From Gari tellinella (Eukaryota; Mollusca; Bivalvia; Cardiida; Psammobiidae), in the NCBI GenBank assembly GCA_922989275.2, contig OV277861.1, positions 93,906,993 to 93,970,992 on the forward strand: 64,000 bases of DNA, written 5' to 3'. The position numbers and the translations under genes were made by a program. The notes under the pieces were generated by a model, which was not told the origin of the DNA, ran no database searches, and saw only the letters and a list, made by a program, of their open reading frames with translations. This document shows, one piece after another, positions 34,541 through 45,813 of this stretch (within the stretch, counting starts at the first letter, position 1; the number at the start of each line of letters is the position of its first letter).

Positions 34541-35061
34541 TTATTTCATATGAAACGAAAATGAGAACCCACAAATTACAGCGACTCATCAGTCTACACT
34601 TTTTGCCGATGTCTACTTCTGTTGGCGATATAGGCATTTAAATTATAATAAATGAAAACAGAATTAAACAGACTGTTCTATCAATGTTTTATGAACCGTG
34701 CGTTTGGTTATTCAAGGACAGTCTATAGCAAAACAAAAGTAAAGCAGAGAGTTTATTTAGAAGCTTTCCGTATTACCTTTGTACAGCATTATTCGAGCGC
34801 ATGTCTTTATTGAGACCTCTGCTTCTTTAAGTAGCTGCTTCACTTAGGATTGGTTATAATGAGCATAGCTGGTACAGGAGGCATTTATGGGTCTGTTTAG
34901 TGCACAATGGGTAATTTCAGCGCTGTCATTACTTTTAATTTCTTTTAACCTAGCTCTTTGCAGGGAACATTTTAACGACTTGACACACTGTATTTAACAA
35001 TACCGAACATAGCAATCAGTCGAACTCTTTGGCCGCCAATGGCGTCATGGGCGCCGTTGTA

Positions 35062-35128
35062 GAATAATCTGGATCCATGTCAGACGCCGTGTAACTCGGT
35101 GCCAGATCCGAATCCAAAGTGTTGGACA
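35062..35128. repeat. Eroded P1 palindrome
   Basis: AGAATAATCTGGATCCATGT and TCCGAATCCAAAGTGTTGGA around GCCGTGTAACTCGGTGCC. Confidence 0.6.
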
Positions 35129-35324
35129 ATCGTATTAGTTATCATCGTGTAAAATATTGAAATATCCATATCTAAAATAAAATGCAGACGACAACTTTGA
35201 CAGAGGATAAAATGACGTTGAAAGAGTTAAACCACCGTAAAATAGTCTCTAACCCGTATCAAAACGCTGTAATGATTGGACGAGACACGATAAGAATACG
35301 ATTACACAATTAAACCATTTACTG

Positions 35325-35528
35325 CTATAATATCGTCTGTTTAAATATGTTCGTCTGCTTCTATTCCTCAGTTTTATTTTATAGGCATATTAAAGAAGAA
35401 GCACCAAGTGCAGTGTCATACATGCACATCATGGATCCGGATCAGACGCAAAGTTTTTCGGAAAATGATCTGGATCCAAACTATTTGAAAACACTGGTAT
35501 ATTTGGCTTGAAAAGAAAGGGGTGAAAT
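35325..35528 (+). mobile_element. M6-like MITE, eroded
   Basis: CCATTTACTGCTATAATATC at the left, GAAAAGAAAGGGGTGAAA at the right; core 35431-35488 with a weak AAGTTTTTCGGAAAATG centre. Confidence 0.55.
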
Positions 35529-35708
35529 AATCATCGATAAAAGTACGGCAATTTGGTGGATTTGAACTGTCACTATCACACAGCTTAATCCGGGGTCAAG
35601 GCAGGAAACTCTTGTATCAGTCCTCATCTTAATCTACCACTTAACTCAAATGTCAGACAGTTTGGCCCCCGATCAAAATCTCGAACCATTCTTGAACAGT
35701 AGGTCCGA

Positions 35709-35903
35709 CTTAACTCATTTATACCCTGTGGATTCTTCCATGTTCATATATTGGATTAGTCCATTTTTTATCAAAGGGATGCCCGGTCAAAATTTTCATT
35801 TTCATTTTGTTTTATTTTGAAATTCCTATCAGCAAACAGTGTAGACTCTGATCAGAGGCCTCACAATGCTCAATATATTGGATCATGGGCACAAATGGAT
35901 TAA
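35709..35903 (+). mobile_element. M5 MITE, right palindrome arm lost
   Basis: TTAACTCATTTATACCCTGT at the left, GGGCACAAATGGATTAA at the right. The core stops after TGATCAGAGGCCTCACAATG. Confidence 0.78.
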
Positions 35904-36082
35904 TCAGCAACTACTTCTTTTTGCATCCTATTCTAACAAAGTCTACAATGCCTCTCAGATTTTAATTAATGGTCAGTATCTTCAAAAACCTGTCCCTTTC
36001 TATATTTTATTGAATTATATTTCCGTTTAGTGCATTTACATGAGGGATGTGTGGATAATATCCTCTCCACTGTATGTATGAT

Positions 36083-36297
36083 CGTTTACGCTAAAACTAC
36101 TATTTCCAGTACAAACCATTTGAAGCCAGATCAGACGCCGGGTAACCCGGTGTCTCATCAGGCTTCAAACTGTTTGCCACTCAGCCTAATATCAAAAGTC
36201 AGAATTGTCAAAATGTTGTTATTTTCTAAATTTAAGCGAGTTGCGTTTGCCTTTCGTTTGCGTCTAAACGGGAAAGAATAACGTTTTCTCCACTGTA
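36083..36297 (+). mobile_element. M1 MITE, left end rearranged
   Basis: CGTTTACGCTAAAACTACTA onward is normal to the right end TTTTCTCCACTGTA. The left terminus is replaced by CCTCTCCACTGTATG, an inverted end fragment. Confidence 0.8.
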
Positions 36298-36529
36298 TGC
36301 CCCTAGCATCGAGCCAGATCAAAAGATGCGCTTGGATTCTTTTGGTATAATGTATATCAAACACGATTCTGTTTACTAGCGATACAGTGTAGTAAATCAA
36401 AATTATTAGAACAGAGAGGGTAGCAAACCCATAAATTATTTTGAATTTAGGACGGATGGTTGGTCAGTAGAACGCAGAAAGCTTTCTTAGTAACTTTCAT
36501 CCTGTACGCAGCAGGTATCTGCGTTAACC

Positions 36530-36652
36530 TTGCCCCTCACAGCCTGTTTATAGTTTGAAGACAGCTGACCTGCAGTATGTGCATAACTATTTTCTACAAT
36601 GGAGGAATCATTAAATACGTTAACAGGAGAATCTCGGAAGTAATGGGTTAAC
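36530..36652 (+). mobile_element. M9 MITE without hairpin
   Basis: CACAGCCTGTTTATAGTTTG and CTACAATGGAGGAATCATTA blocks, ending AGTAATGGGTTAA. Confidence 0.55.
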
Positions 36653-36772
36653 ACCATTTTCAGTGGATGTTATTTTGGGTGGCTGTAATAACAAGGGTGG
36701 GGTATCTCACAGGCATTATATGTGGTACGATGGTTTATGAAAAAGGCCCACAATGCCAAAATCTTCCCAATA

Positions 36773-37020
36773 TACAGTGGAGAAAACGTTACTCTTTCCC
36801 AATAAACGCGTTTACGCTAAAACTTTTTCCAGTACAAATCGTTTAGAGCCAGATCAGACGCCGGGTAACCCGGCGTCTGACCAGGCTCCAAACTGTTTGA
36901 CACTCAGCCTAATACATGTATCAATAGTCAGAATTGTCAAAAATATGTTATTTTCTACATCTAAGTGTTTTGCGTTTCGTTTGCGTTTGAACGGGAAAGA
37001 ATAACGTTTTATCCACTGCA
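36773..37020 (+). mobile_element. M1 MITE, nearly full length
   Basis: TACAGTGGAGAAAACGTTAC at the left, AACGTTTTATCCACTGCA at the right, core 36834-36898. Confidence 0.92.
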
Positions 37021-37382
37021 CCAACCACTATTATTTTCTGTGACGCGGAAGATATAGGATTAGGAGTTATATCAGTCATCACACAAACGTGTGATAATCT
37101 CTTACACATCGTTTGATTACCGTCATTATTAATCCAGATGTGGGCGGAGTTTTTGATGACTATGCAATATTCTTTGTAAACGCATTGTCAGCTTCAGCTT
37201 CAATGGATCTGCCACATCCTGAATTTTAACCAATTTAAGTCTGGATTTTGTTGCATGAATATGTCGATTGTACGTGTTAGAACGTTTGGTTATCAGATAA
37301 TTAAGGGTTATGTCCAGTAAAACCTGTAGTTAGCGGTATTTCAATGGAGGAGTGTGTATATCGCTAAATACGGGTCACAAAG

Positions 37383-37453
37383 TACAGTGGAGAAAACGTT
37401 ATTCTTTCCCAATAAACGCGTTTACGCTTAAACTAATATTTCCATTGCAAACT
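37383..37453 (+). mobile_element. M1 MITE left half, fused to an M9 fragment
   Basis: TACAGTGGAGAAAACGTTAT to CCATTGCAAACTT, then abruptly TACCTTAAGGCGCATCCTG, which is the right arm of a P2 core. Confidence 0.85.
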
Positions 37454-37560
37454 TGTACCTTAAGGCGCATCCTGTTTTACTTTCAACCTATTTTCAGTGA
37501 CAAATGCCTTTAAAATTAGAAACAGTCTATGGGATGAAGGGTAAAGAATAATAGCACGTC
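37454..37560 (-). repeat. M9 fragment, half a P2 palindrome
   Basis: AAGGCGCATCCTGTTTTACT then AACCTATTTTCAGTGACAAA; the left arm is missing at the fusion point. Confidence 0.65.
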
Positions 37561-38198
37561 TAAACAGTTTCTTATTTTAAAATTTATACTATCTACATGT
37601 ATTTCTATCCGGCCTGTCACTTACTAGAGCACTCTTTTCTACAATTCTAACGAGTATTCGCATCCCCTGACACGATTCTAATGTCACTGCATTGGAGTTT
37701 AAGGACACATACGAATCTTAGTACAAATATACTTGAAATATTCTCTTGTATCTCTAACTCACATGCAATTTGCACAGCTCAGCTGTGCAAAGTCAGATTA
37801 GCTTCTACATGACCCGGTGTTTGGAAGACATTCCCTGATGGGCTTGCGTTTTATGCAGGCGCACTTGAATTTCAAAACCCCAAAATTGAGAGAGTCATTA
37901 CTTTATGACATAAAATTTCTGCCTACAAATGCTTAATTTGTTCTAGAAGGCTGGGTTTTATGAGCGATTGCATGCAACTTTCCGACATTTTTGGTGAAAG
38001 TTAGAGCGCTTCGTTGCCTCTCCGTTTCTTTATTAAGACTTAATGGATGAAAGGGAGGAACGAAAGAAGATACCGAGACATCCTAGGAATTGAAAACGAC
38101 CCGTTGACATTTTATCCTAGAGAAAGGAAATAATTGCGTGACTGTTGTTAATTATTAAGTTAAAGTTAACTGTATACGCGAAAGAAAGAAATGATAGT

Positions 38199-38256
38199 TT
38201 GCAAACAGTTTAGATCCTGAGTAAACTCGGCGTCTGATCAGGATCCAAACTGCTTG
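38199..38256. repeat. P1 palindrome, left arm shortened
   Basis: GCAAACAGTTTAGATCCTGA joins GTAAACTCGGCGTCTGATCA; the left GACGCCGAG is deleted. Confidence 0.75.
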
Positions 38257-38798
38257 TCATTTGTATGGTATCCCTGTTGATACAATGACGAAGGAATATA
38301 TATTTAGAATGTATACAGTATATGTCAATTTTAGCGGAGGTGGTTTGTGGAACGTTTAAATAATTATTTATCAAACGAAGTTTGGGTTTAACCATAACTT
38401 GTAAATACATGTAGGTTAGATTGAGACCAAATCGTGAGTGACTCGGTATTTGATTTCGATCCAAACACATTTAGACTCGATATTTAATATCTTTGAATAG
38501 AAAATATATCAGAATTATTATATTCCAACTGAAGTCAATATTAAGACATATTATGTAACGGCAGAGTAAAGGCCAAGGTTATATGATACGGTAACAGATA
38601 ATGTATAGATCTCAATTTCTGTTTTTGAATATGAAAATATTGCAAAGTCATTGTGTACTATAAGAACTATAACAAAATAAGCAACAATACGTATCTTAAC
38701 TTATCAGCAAAAAGCACTATCGACGAGTATACTGTACTCATCATGTACAATCAGTAGCATCACCTATGACGACTACACATGTCCAATGCAAACAATGT

Positions 38799-41157
38799 AG
38801 ATAGATAGATTTATTTCAATATCATGTAACATGACAATAGCTAACAACACACACATACATCTTAAAACAAAACACAATTTATAAAAATTGCAATGATTAT
38901 ATATATGTTGTGTTATGAACTATTTCAGTCACATCAATATCAAGGATTATAAATACCACGAATGAGGAACAATGTTGTTCACCACCCGTGGGATTACACA
39001 AAAAAGAGAAAAGACATCTCTTATTTCCATTGTGGTCCTTATTGATATTGATGGTCTGACATAGAGAGGCATGATCTATGAACTAATAAGATTAAATAAT
39101 AAATTAAAAATAATACTGAGTATATTTTGTTAATTACCAAACCAGTCCCTACCCTTAATTATGATAAAAATTAAAGACTGACGTAGAAAAGTATGAAATA
39201 AACTATCAATATTAAAATAATAACAATAGGTTTGCTTATAAGATAAACAAATCTGTGTAAAAATATATTAGAATGAGATCATTGACAATACACTGAAGTT
39301 TACATTATTGTATCTTAACTTTTGACTATAAGTATTACTTAAAGATGAGTTACACTACTGAATCTTAACTTATGATTATAAATATTACTTACTCGTATAT
39401 ATGAGTTCCATTAACCAATAAATTTCTCTTAGATGTTCATATTATGACTTAAAATGTGATCTTTTACTCCCCTCTTGAACTTTGCTAAAGTTGACATACT
39501 TCTAAGATGTGCAGGTACTTTGTTCCATAGTGTACATCCGTTGTAGGAAAATGATGTGAGACCAAAACCTTTGACCTTAGGGGGTACAAATGAACCGGTC
39601 TGACTAGATCTGGTTTCGTAAGCATGAACAGTATCTTGAGCTGTAAAATTTTGACTCATATAGTCAGGACTTAGACCATTTTTTATCTTAAAAACATGAC
39701 AGAGAACAATTTGGTCGACCCTTCTTGAAACGTTTAACCAATCGAGAGAGGTAAAGTGTTCATGTTTAATACTAGATCTGGGATCCAAATTGAGTACAAA
39801 ACGGACAATCTTATTCTGCGTAACCTGAAGCTTGTCTTTCCAAAACTTAGTTAACCCATAATACCAAAAGGAACAGGAATAATCAAAATGACACTGAATG
39901 AGAGCTGAAACTAACAACCTTTTTGTATGTTCAGTAAGATAACTCCGTTTCCTGTATAAGAATTTTAACCTAGCATTAGCTTTCTTGACAATTGAGCTAG
40001 CCATTGCTTCACCTGTTAAATGTTGATCTATAGTAGCTCCAAGATATTTGACCGACGAAGTAGACTGAATAGCCTGACCATTACATGTGACATTAAGATT
40101 CGTATTTGATTGAAGCTTACGTTTGGAGCCAAAAATAATAGATTCTGTTTTTCCTAAGTGTAAAGACAACTTGTTATCCACCAGCCACTGATTAACCACT
40201 TCAAGATCCTCCGACAACTCTCGCTCTATTTGAGACTTATTTTTACCAGAAACCATGATAGCAGAATCATCAGCATATAGTAATAATTTGTTTTTGACAA
40301 CAGCAGACATGTCATTCACATAAATTAAAAATAATAAGGGGCCAAGTATAGATCCTTGGGGTACACCACAAGTTACATCACGAGGGTTAGAGAATGTTCC
40401 AGAGACATCAACTAATTGTTTCCTTTCTGAGAGGTATGAGTTAAACCATTTAAGAATATCGTGCCCAAGACCAATAGCTTCTAATTTCATCAAAAGTATT
40501 GAATGATCGACTGTGTCGAATGCTTTCTGCAAATCAAGTAAAATCATGCCTATATAATTACGTTTATCCATTTGAGATTTGATATAATCTGAAAGATGAA
40601 TGAGACAAGTATCAGTTGAAAACAGTTTTCTAAAGCCCGACTGAAGTTCATACAACAGATTTTTCTCACTGAGGTAAGAGTCAACCTGGTCATAGACAAC
40701 CCTTTCAAACACCTTGGATAAAATGCATAGTATTGACACCGGGCGATAGTTACCCACTTCTGTTTTGTCATTCTTCTTGAAAAGGGGAACAACCCGTGCT
40801 GATTTTAAATCATCAGGGACAACTCCTTGTATCAGGGACAGATTGATAATATGCGTGAGCGGACAAGCTATTATAGTTGCACTATCTCTTACAAATTTGC
40901 TAGGAATACCATCAAGTCCAGTGGATTTATTCACACTAAGTTTATTTAAATACTTCAAAATATGGTTTTCTGACAAAATAGAAAAAGAAAAATTATTAGG
41001 TATCACCCCTTTCTGTGCATAGAATTTCAAAACAAATTCTCTTCCAAATCTACCAAGAGACTTGGGCAGTTTTTCAACTAGTTTTGCAGCAACAGTTGTA
41101 TAAAATACATTGAACTTCTCAGAGATTGACTGTTTATAGAGCCTGATACATGTAAAA
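38799..41157 (-). mobile_element. Non-LTR retrotransposon insertion, 5' truncated, nested in an M10 foldback
   Basis: The element comprises the reverse transcriptase frame plus about 630 bases of AT-rich 3' untranslated sequence. On the minus strand it ends in a short (ATCT)n run (plus strand TAGATAGATAGA at 38799-38812) rather than poly(A), as CR1-like elements often do. The sequence left of it (GCAAACAATGTAGA, 38788-38801) and right of it (41155-41203) matches the two arms of one foldback repeat, so the insertion split that repeat. ATGTA occurs at both junctions and may be the target duplication. Edges are accurate to about 10 bases. Confidence 0.75.
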
Positions 41158-41165
41158 GGGCTCAT
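39429..41165 (-). CDS. Reverse transcriptase of a 5'-truncated non-LTR retrotransposon (CR1/jockey type)
   Basis: An uninterrupted 578-codon frame encoding an RNA-directed DNA polymerase. Visible in order: TGLDGIPSKF (residues 82-91), GNYRPVSIL (138-146), fingers/palm motif A DLQKAFDTVDH (211-221) with its catalytic Asp, motif B GVPQGSILGPLLF (267-279), motif C YADD (297-300) with both catalytic Asp residues, and a thumb and C-terminal region ending TLWNKVPAHLR near 545-555. Domain order and motif wording fit the CR1/jockey group of non-LTR elements. Full-length members normally have an upstream ORF1 and an apurinic-type endonuclease; both are absent, so this is a 5'-truncated copy and probably not mobile by itself. 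The lack of any stop or frameshift over 1.7 kb argues for a recent insertion. The ATG and first few codons appear to come from the flanking palindrome, so the annotated start is not the element's own. Confidence 0.93.
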   Translation of the reverse strand: MSPFTCIRLYKQSISEKFNVFYTTVAAKLVEKLPKSLGRFGREFVLKFYAQKGVIPNNFSFSILSENHILKYLNKLSVNKSTGLDGIPSKFVRDSATIIACPLTHIINLSLIQGVVPDDLKSARVVPLFKKNDKTEVGNYRPVSILCILSKVFERVVYDQVDSYLSEKNLLYELQSGFRKLFSTDTCLIHLSDYIKSQMDKRNYIGMILLDLQKAFDTVDHSILLMKLEAIGLGHDILKWFNSYLSERKQLVDVSGTFSNPRDVTCGVPQGSILGPLLFLIYVNDMSAVVKNKLLLYADDSAIMVSGKNKSQIERELSEDLEVVNQWLVDNKLSLHLGKTESIIFGSKRKLQSNTNLNVTCNGQAIQSTSSVKYLGATIDQHLTGEAMASSIVKKANARLKFLYRKRSYLTEHTKRLLVSALIQCHFDYSCSFWYYGLTKFWKDKLQVTQNKIVRFVLNLDPRSSIKHEHFTSLDWLNVSRRVDQIVLCHVFKIKNGLSPDYMSQNFTAQDTVHAYETRSSQTGSFVPPKVKGFGLTSFSYNGCTLWNKVPAHLRSMSTLAKFKRGVKDHILSHNMNI

Positions 41166-41587
41166 TCATGAGCCCTTTGATCAGGGTTTGAACTGTTTGC
41201 CATTTTGCAATTTATTGGGGAAAATAAAGTCTTCCTCAAAGAAACACATATTTGGCTGCACATGTAATTTCAACTAATATTGAAAGCATGGGTGGTAATA
41301 ATGACATAATTTGCCGGTGAAACTACATTTACTCCTATGGATTAAAGGTTAATTTCAAATTTACGTGTCCGTTCGAATTACGTCAAGATTCTCATATTAT
41401 CACATTAAAGTGTTTATATCTAGTTTCTTGTTGGCCTAAAGTTAATTAAGTTTTGGTTATAATCTACTCATGAGGGGTCGTCATATTATAACTGCCAAAT
41501 CTTGTCTTTCTGTTAAAAGTTAAAGACCTTCCATCAATCGTGTATTAAGGGGTAATAATTTCAGACGGAATCATGCCGATCTCTATA

Positions 41588-41837
41588 TACAGTGGAGAAT
41601 CTGTTATTCTTTCCCGTTTAAACGCAAACGTACGCAAACGCAAAGCACTAAAACGTAGAAAAGAACAATTTTTGGACATTTCTGATAATTCTTGTTTATC
41701 TTGGTGGCAAACAGTTTGGAGCCTGATCAGACGCCGGGTTACCCGGCGTCTGATCTGGCTCCAAGCTGTTTGCACTGTAAATAATAGTTTTAGCGTAAAC
41801 GCGTTTATTGGGAAAGAATAACACATTCTCCACTGTA
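41588..41837 (-). mobile_element. M1 MITE, young copy
   Basis: TACAGTGGAGAATCTGTTAT and CACATTCTCCACTGTA ends, P1 core 41707-41773. Confidence 0.96.
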
Positions 41838-41844
41838 TATGTGA

Positions 41845-41922
41845 CTGCTAAATGCAGAACATAAGTAAAGCAGAAAGCTCCTATAGGAGCTTTCTGTTTT
41901 ACCTTTGTTCTGCATTGAGCCA
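41845..41922. repeat. P2-type hairpin beside M1
   Basis: ATGCAGAACATAAGTAAAGC mirrored by TTTACCTTTGTTCTGCAT around AAGCTCCTATAGGAGCTT. Confidence 0.82.
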
Positions 41923-42139
41923 CACGTGGATATGTAATGTATTTATTGTGTACACAATCGGGTGGTCACTGAAAACACGTTTAATGATACCTATCCGTCA
42001 ATGGTGATTATATCTTTATAGAGATTGACACATTAATAAAGAGAAATCGTTCCTATTTGAAGGTTTGATTTTATTCAGAGATTAGAATAGATATCAAAGA
42101 AGTTTGTATCATCTTGAAATGTTAATTTGAAGGGTATTT

Positions 42140-42365
42140 TCATTCTGTCATAGCCTGGTTCCAGCTTTTATGACAGGTGAAAACTTAGAGCAGTTTGAAA
42201 GTAAAGTAGAATGCGACTTAATGTGTATTCTGCTTTACTTTAAACCTGCTTTAAGCTACTATCTGATAGGGTATAGAAGATATTCCCTCTGACACATTTT
42301 CATTACTGTATAAAGTATTTTCTTCATAGGAGTAATACATTAAAAGTGCTAAAAAGGGTTTCTAA
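42140..42365 (+). mobile_element. M9 MITE with P2 core
   Basis: TCATAGCCTGGTTCCAGC, core around TGCGACTTAATGTGTATTC, right TATAAAGTATTTTCTTCAT then AGGAGTAATACATTAAAAG. Confidence 0.72.
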
Positions 42366-42379
42366 GTTTGAAAAGTTTT

Positions 42380-42950
42380 AACAATCTTATTTTCTCTTAT
42401 AAGTTTCCGAGTGTTTCGTCATTGAATGGTTATTGAACGTAGGTCATAGGGACATATATTATCCAATATAACATCAGAACGGTATAAACTCTATTGCCCG
42501 ACAAACTATTGAAAACAAATAAAGATCGTTAAATACAGAAACAGCTTATTACAGTGTAGAACTGTTCAAAAAAACTAATGCAAGTACTATAAAAGAATAT
42601 TAAAAGTTTGTTTTGCCTTTAACTTTCGGCAGGCCTACAGACAAGCAGGATATTTATTTGGAGTTTTTATAAAAGAGGCTCTACTGTATTGACAAATTTA
42701 GCATTTAGCTCGTTTATATAATAAATGTATGTAGATTTCTGCCCCTGGTAGCAGATATCTAATGCATATATTTCTCTCCTTCTTTACAATAGCAATGACT
42801 TCTTAGGACCCGAGGCAGTTGAATATATCGTTGTTAAATTTATCTGTAATATGGAAAAGTAGGACAATCCTCTACACTTGTATTGTATCGTCTACTAATA
42901 AATTATAATCAGTTTGTATTTTCTCAGTTTTAAGATTGCATGCATCTTTG
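42380..42950. other. No supported feature
   Basis: AT-rich; ACAGAAACAGCTTATTACAG and GGAGTTTTTATAAAAGAGGC near 42536 and 42659 hint at a lost M2 copy, no more. Confidence 0.4.
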
Positions 42951-42975
42951 ATTAATGAAACATCGCTACCAGCTT

Positions 42976-43042
42976 CAAACAAGTTGGGTCCTGATCAGAC
43001 GCCGAGTAACTCGGCGTCTGATCTGGATCCAAAATGATTGAA
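42976..43042. repeat. P1 palindrome, AGTAACT centre
   Basis: TCAAACAAGTTGGGTCCTGA mirrored by TCTGGATCCAAAATGATTGA around GCCGAGTAACTCGGC. Confidence 0.8.
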
Positions 43043-43417
43043 ATTGCAAGCATATTCTAACTTGACAGCGAAGGGTTTTAAAAAAAGAATTCTGTATGCA
43101 TAGTCGACATCATACGTCTTCAGTTGCAATGGCTCTGCTTTGTAATAGATCCGCGCATGCAATCCGCTCATAATATTAGTTTTCATTATATATTATGGTT
43201 TGATAAAAATCGTTCACCGTAATTTGAGTTCTTTGATGATGTTCACTAATTTCCCTGGTGCCATCCAAATTATTTTCGTATTAACAAAAACTAATAATTC
43301 TATCAACATGTTTCTTGTAGATGTATACACATTAAGCTTGACCCAGGTCGATGTACAGTGCAAATTGTGTTATGAACTCAATCAAAAAGAGATCAGTAAG
43401 CAGTATCAAATCCTTTT

Positions 43418-43584
43418 ATTCTTAATGACATCATTTTTGCGTAAACGCGGCGTCTGATCAGGATCAAAACTGTTTGCCATTTGTTTTGAAATTACGTCAG
43501 TTATACTGCCTTAATCTAACTTTTAAACGATATTGCAGACAACAATATTGAAGCAGACGACAATATTGCAGTGAAAGGGTTAAA
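43418..43584 (+). mobile_element. M7 MITE, left palindrome arm deleted
   Basis: TTAATGACATCATTTTTGCG joins AACGCGGCGTCTGATCAGGA directly; right end CAGTGAAAGGGTTAA. Confidence 0.75.
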
Positions 43585-43660
43585 AACCTTACGATCAGTA
43601 AAGGGTTAAGATGCATGTATTTAGTGCACTCAAGTAGACTCATTCAAAAGGAGAATCATC

Positions 43661-43876
43661 TGGGGCCCGTTTCATTAAACTTCTTACGACAAATGTTGTC
43701 GTAAGTCAGTTTATAAAAGTCTCAATAATTATTTATCTCTCCATCTAATCCTGTCTTGTGACATCTTTTTGTAATCGTCTTGAAAAGAAGATTCCAAAAA
43801 GATGTCACAAGACAGGATTTGATAGAGAAATCACAATTTAAATGTATTTTAAAGTTTTGACTTACGACAACATTTA
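43661..43876. mobile_element. M4 MITE, right end truncated
   Basis: TGGGGCCCGTTTCATTAAAC at the left; core AATCGTCTTGAAAAGAAGAT with long TGTCTTGTGACATCTTTT arms; it stops after TTACGACAACATTT. Confidence 0.88.
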
Positions 43877-44939
43877 CCCGTTTCCTTCAAGAAAGTTCAA
43901 AGTTTCAAATTTAGTCTAATCTATTTCTTACTATTTATGGTTGTTTGTTTCAATGTACTGTAAACATGACAAACAGTGCAGACGCTGGTCGGATGGTTCC
44001 TTAAGGGACACTCCGACCTGTGTCTTTACCGTTTTCAAGTCTACTTTGATTTCTAAGGGCGTGCATAGTATGCTTGGCCAAGGTTCAAAGAGGTAGCTTA
44101 ATGCAGACAAGATCCTAGTGGAGCTTTTCTGTATTGCTCTTTTCTGCATTTATAAACCGTCTTTCATAAGAGGTATATAACATGTGTACATGCATTTGCA
44201 TTTTCTTTGAGGTTAAAAATACCCGAACGGAAATTGCATTAGTATTTAGTTGATAAAAGGGTAAATATATATGTCCATAACCGATAAAATGTCTTAAACT
44301 CAAACTATATCGACGACTGAGATGGTCTTTTCGGTCCAATCAAACAATATTTAACAAATCAAAATGCAAAATTTATCGTGAAAAGAAGACATTAACAAGT
44401 ACAGAGTTCATGACTTTTCTCCCTTTAATCTTACAAACGAAATCACTTTTAATGTCATGTTTATTTCCCAAGTTTAACACGCTGGATGGCTTTTGGACGG
44501 CCGGAGAATTAATCACGTCATCATAATGTTCGTAAACCTGTCAAATCAAACAAATTGCGCGCTCCCTCAAATTATATTCAGGCAATCTCAGCGCGGCGGT
44601 TGCGTTGGGGCGAATGGGTTTATGACCGAAGCAGGCATACTGAAGGGACGAAATGTGTAAATCTTCTATATAATTACAGCCGAGGACAACTGTAGACTTC
44701 CTATGTACCCGTTTGTGAAATTACATTTTTCGGGGTAGTTTTTCACGGAGATATAAAAACTTCAAATGAGATGAAAGAATGCATTTAAAGAGCAATTAAT
44801 ACCACGTTACACGTGGCAAATTACACGCTAATGGCATTTTAGAAAGTATTTTTGAGTACGATGCCATTGCCTTACTGATAAACTTATATTAAGCGACCGT
44901 CAAAAAGACGACCGATCACACATTCTTATCAAGACCAGT

Positions 44940-45078
44940 ATAATGAAGGACAAACGTAAAGCAGAAAGCTCATTTAGGAGCTTTTTGCTTTACTTTTGTG
45001 CTGCATTAAACACGTAACAATATTTATAAGGTTCTATAATTTTCACAGAATGGTCGCTAAAGACAGGTTTTACTGTAT
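44940..45078. mobile_element. M2 MITE, left end missing
   Basis: Hairpin AAAGCTCATTTAGGAGCTTT with GTAAAGCAG arms; right end AGACAGGTTTTACTGTA. Confidence 0.75.
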
Positions 45079-45345
45079 TTAAAAAAATATATACCGTAGT
45101 CGGTAATAATTATCGAGGCTCTTTGGTTGAAAGAAGAAACCTGTGGCTTCTTAGATGCACTTTAATCTCTATAATGCAATGCACTGATCTAGTGGATTCG
45201 GTTGATGGATTAGTTTAAAAAAGTTCTGAAAGTTCATACTCGTCCATTAACAGAAACAGAAGCATTGCTGCAATATTCTCACGTATAACGCAAAATTCCA
45301 ATTACTTTATGCAGTGTTTGTTCTGTTAACCCTGACACCCCTAGC

Positions 45346-45480
45346 TTGTTTTCAGTGTTAAATTGTTTCACTCTCAATGACGTCATAAAGCGCTTTTGCA
45401 AACAGTTTCGATCCTGATCAGACGCCGCGTTACGGCGTGCGGTGCGAGAACATGCATTTTATTGGGGTTAGGGTTAGGAG
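45346..45480 (+). mobile_element. M7 MITE left half, palindrome disrupted
   Basis: CTCAATGACGTCATAAAGCG and TGATCAGACGCCGCGTTACG, then CGTGCGGTGCGAGAACATG instead of the right arm. GGGTTAGGGTTAGG follows near 45466, too short to call telomeric. Confidence 0.7.
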
Positions 45481-45621
45481 TCAGTTTGAATTTCTCCAAA
45501 TACAATAACGGCTTGCATACACGAGTACCTGAATACTTAAATGTGTTTCAGATATTGCAAACAACATAGAAGCAGAGTAACTATCGCTTTCAACTGAACA
45601 CTACCGTGTCCGTTGTAGAAT

Positions 45622-45813
45622 CAGGGCTCCAGATAAGGGGGGTATTTCAAAAACTAAAATCTTTATTTCTCAATTAACCCTATGGTGTCACTACTCATTA
45701 GAATCGTCTCTTCGAGACGATTCTAATGAGTAGTAACACCATAGGATTAGGTGGTAAAATGAGTGAGAAAGTGTTGGATTTGTTCAATTTACCCCCTCTT
45801 ATCTGGGGCCCTG
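45622..45813. mobile_element. M3 MITE with 6-bp target duplication
   Basis: CAGGGCTCCAGATAAGGGGG at the left, ATCTGGGGCCCTG at the right; TAGAAT on both sides (45616-45621, 45814-45819). Perfect P3 core. Confidence 0.94.

Larger units (their letters stand above)
38700..41260. repeat. M10 foldback repeat interrupted by the non-LTR insertion
   Basis: The left part (CGACGAGTATACTG near 38719, then GCAAACAATGTAGA) and right part (GAGCCCTTTGATCAGGG, GAACTGTTTGCC, TTTTGCAATTTATTG from 41168) correspond in order to M10-like copies near 14980-15125, 29690-29850 and 31800-31960. Left and right are contiguous in those copies. Confidence 0.55.

Noticed and set aside
34175..34564. 129-codon plus-strand frame
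   Set aside because: Its second half is the M3 element at 34348-34540 and no domain is visible in the first half.
40550..41022. Extra frames overlapping the reverse transcriptase (40550-40792 minus, 40765-41022 plus)
   Set aside because: Shadows of the intact reverse transcriptase frame.
45466..45480. Telomere-like GGGTTAGGGTTAGG
   Set aside because: Only two units in the middle of eroded repeat sequence; too short to mean anything.
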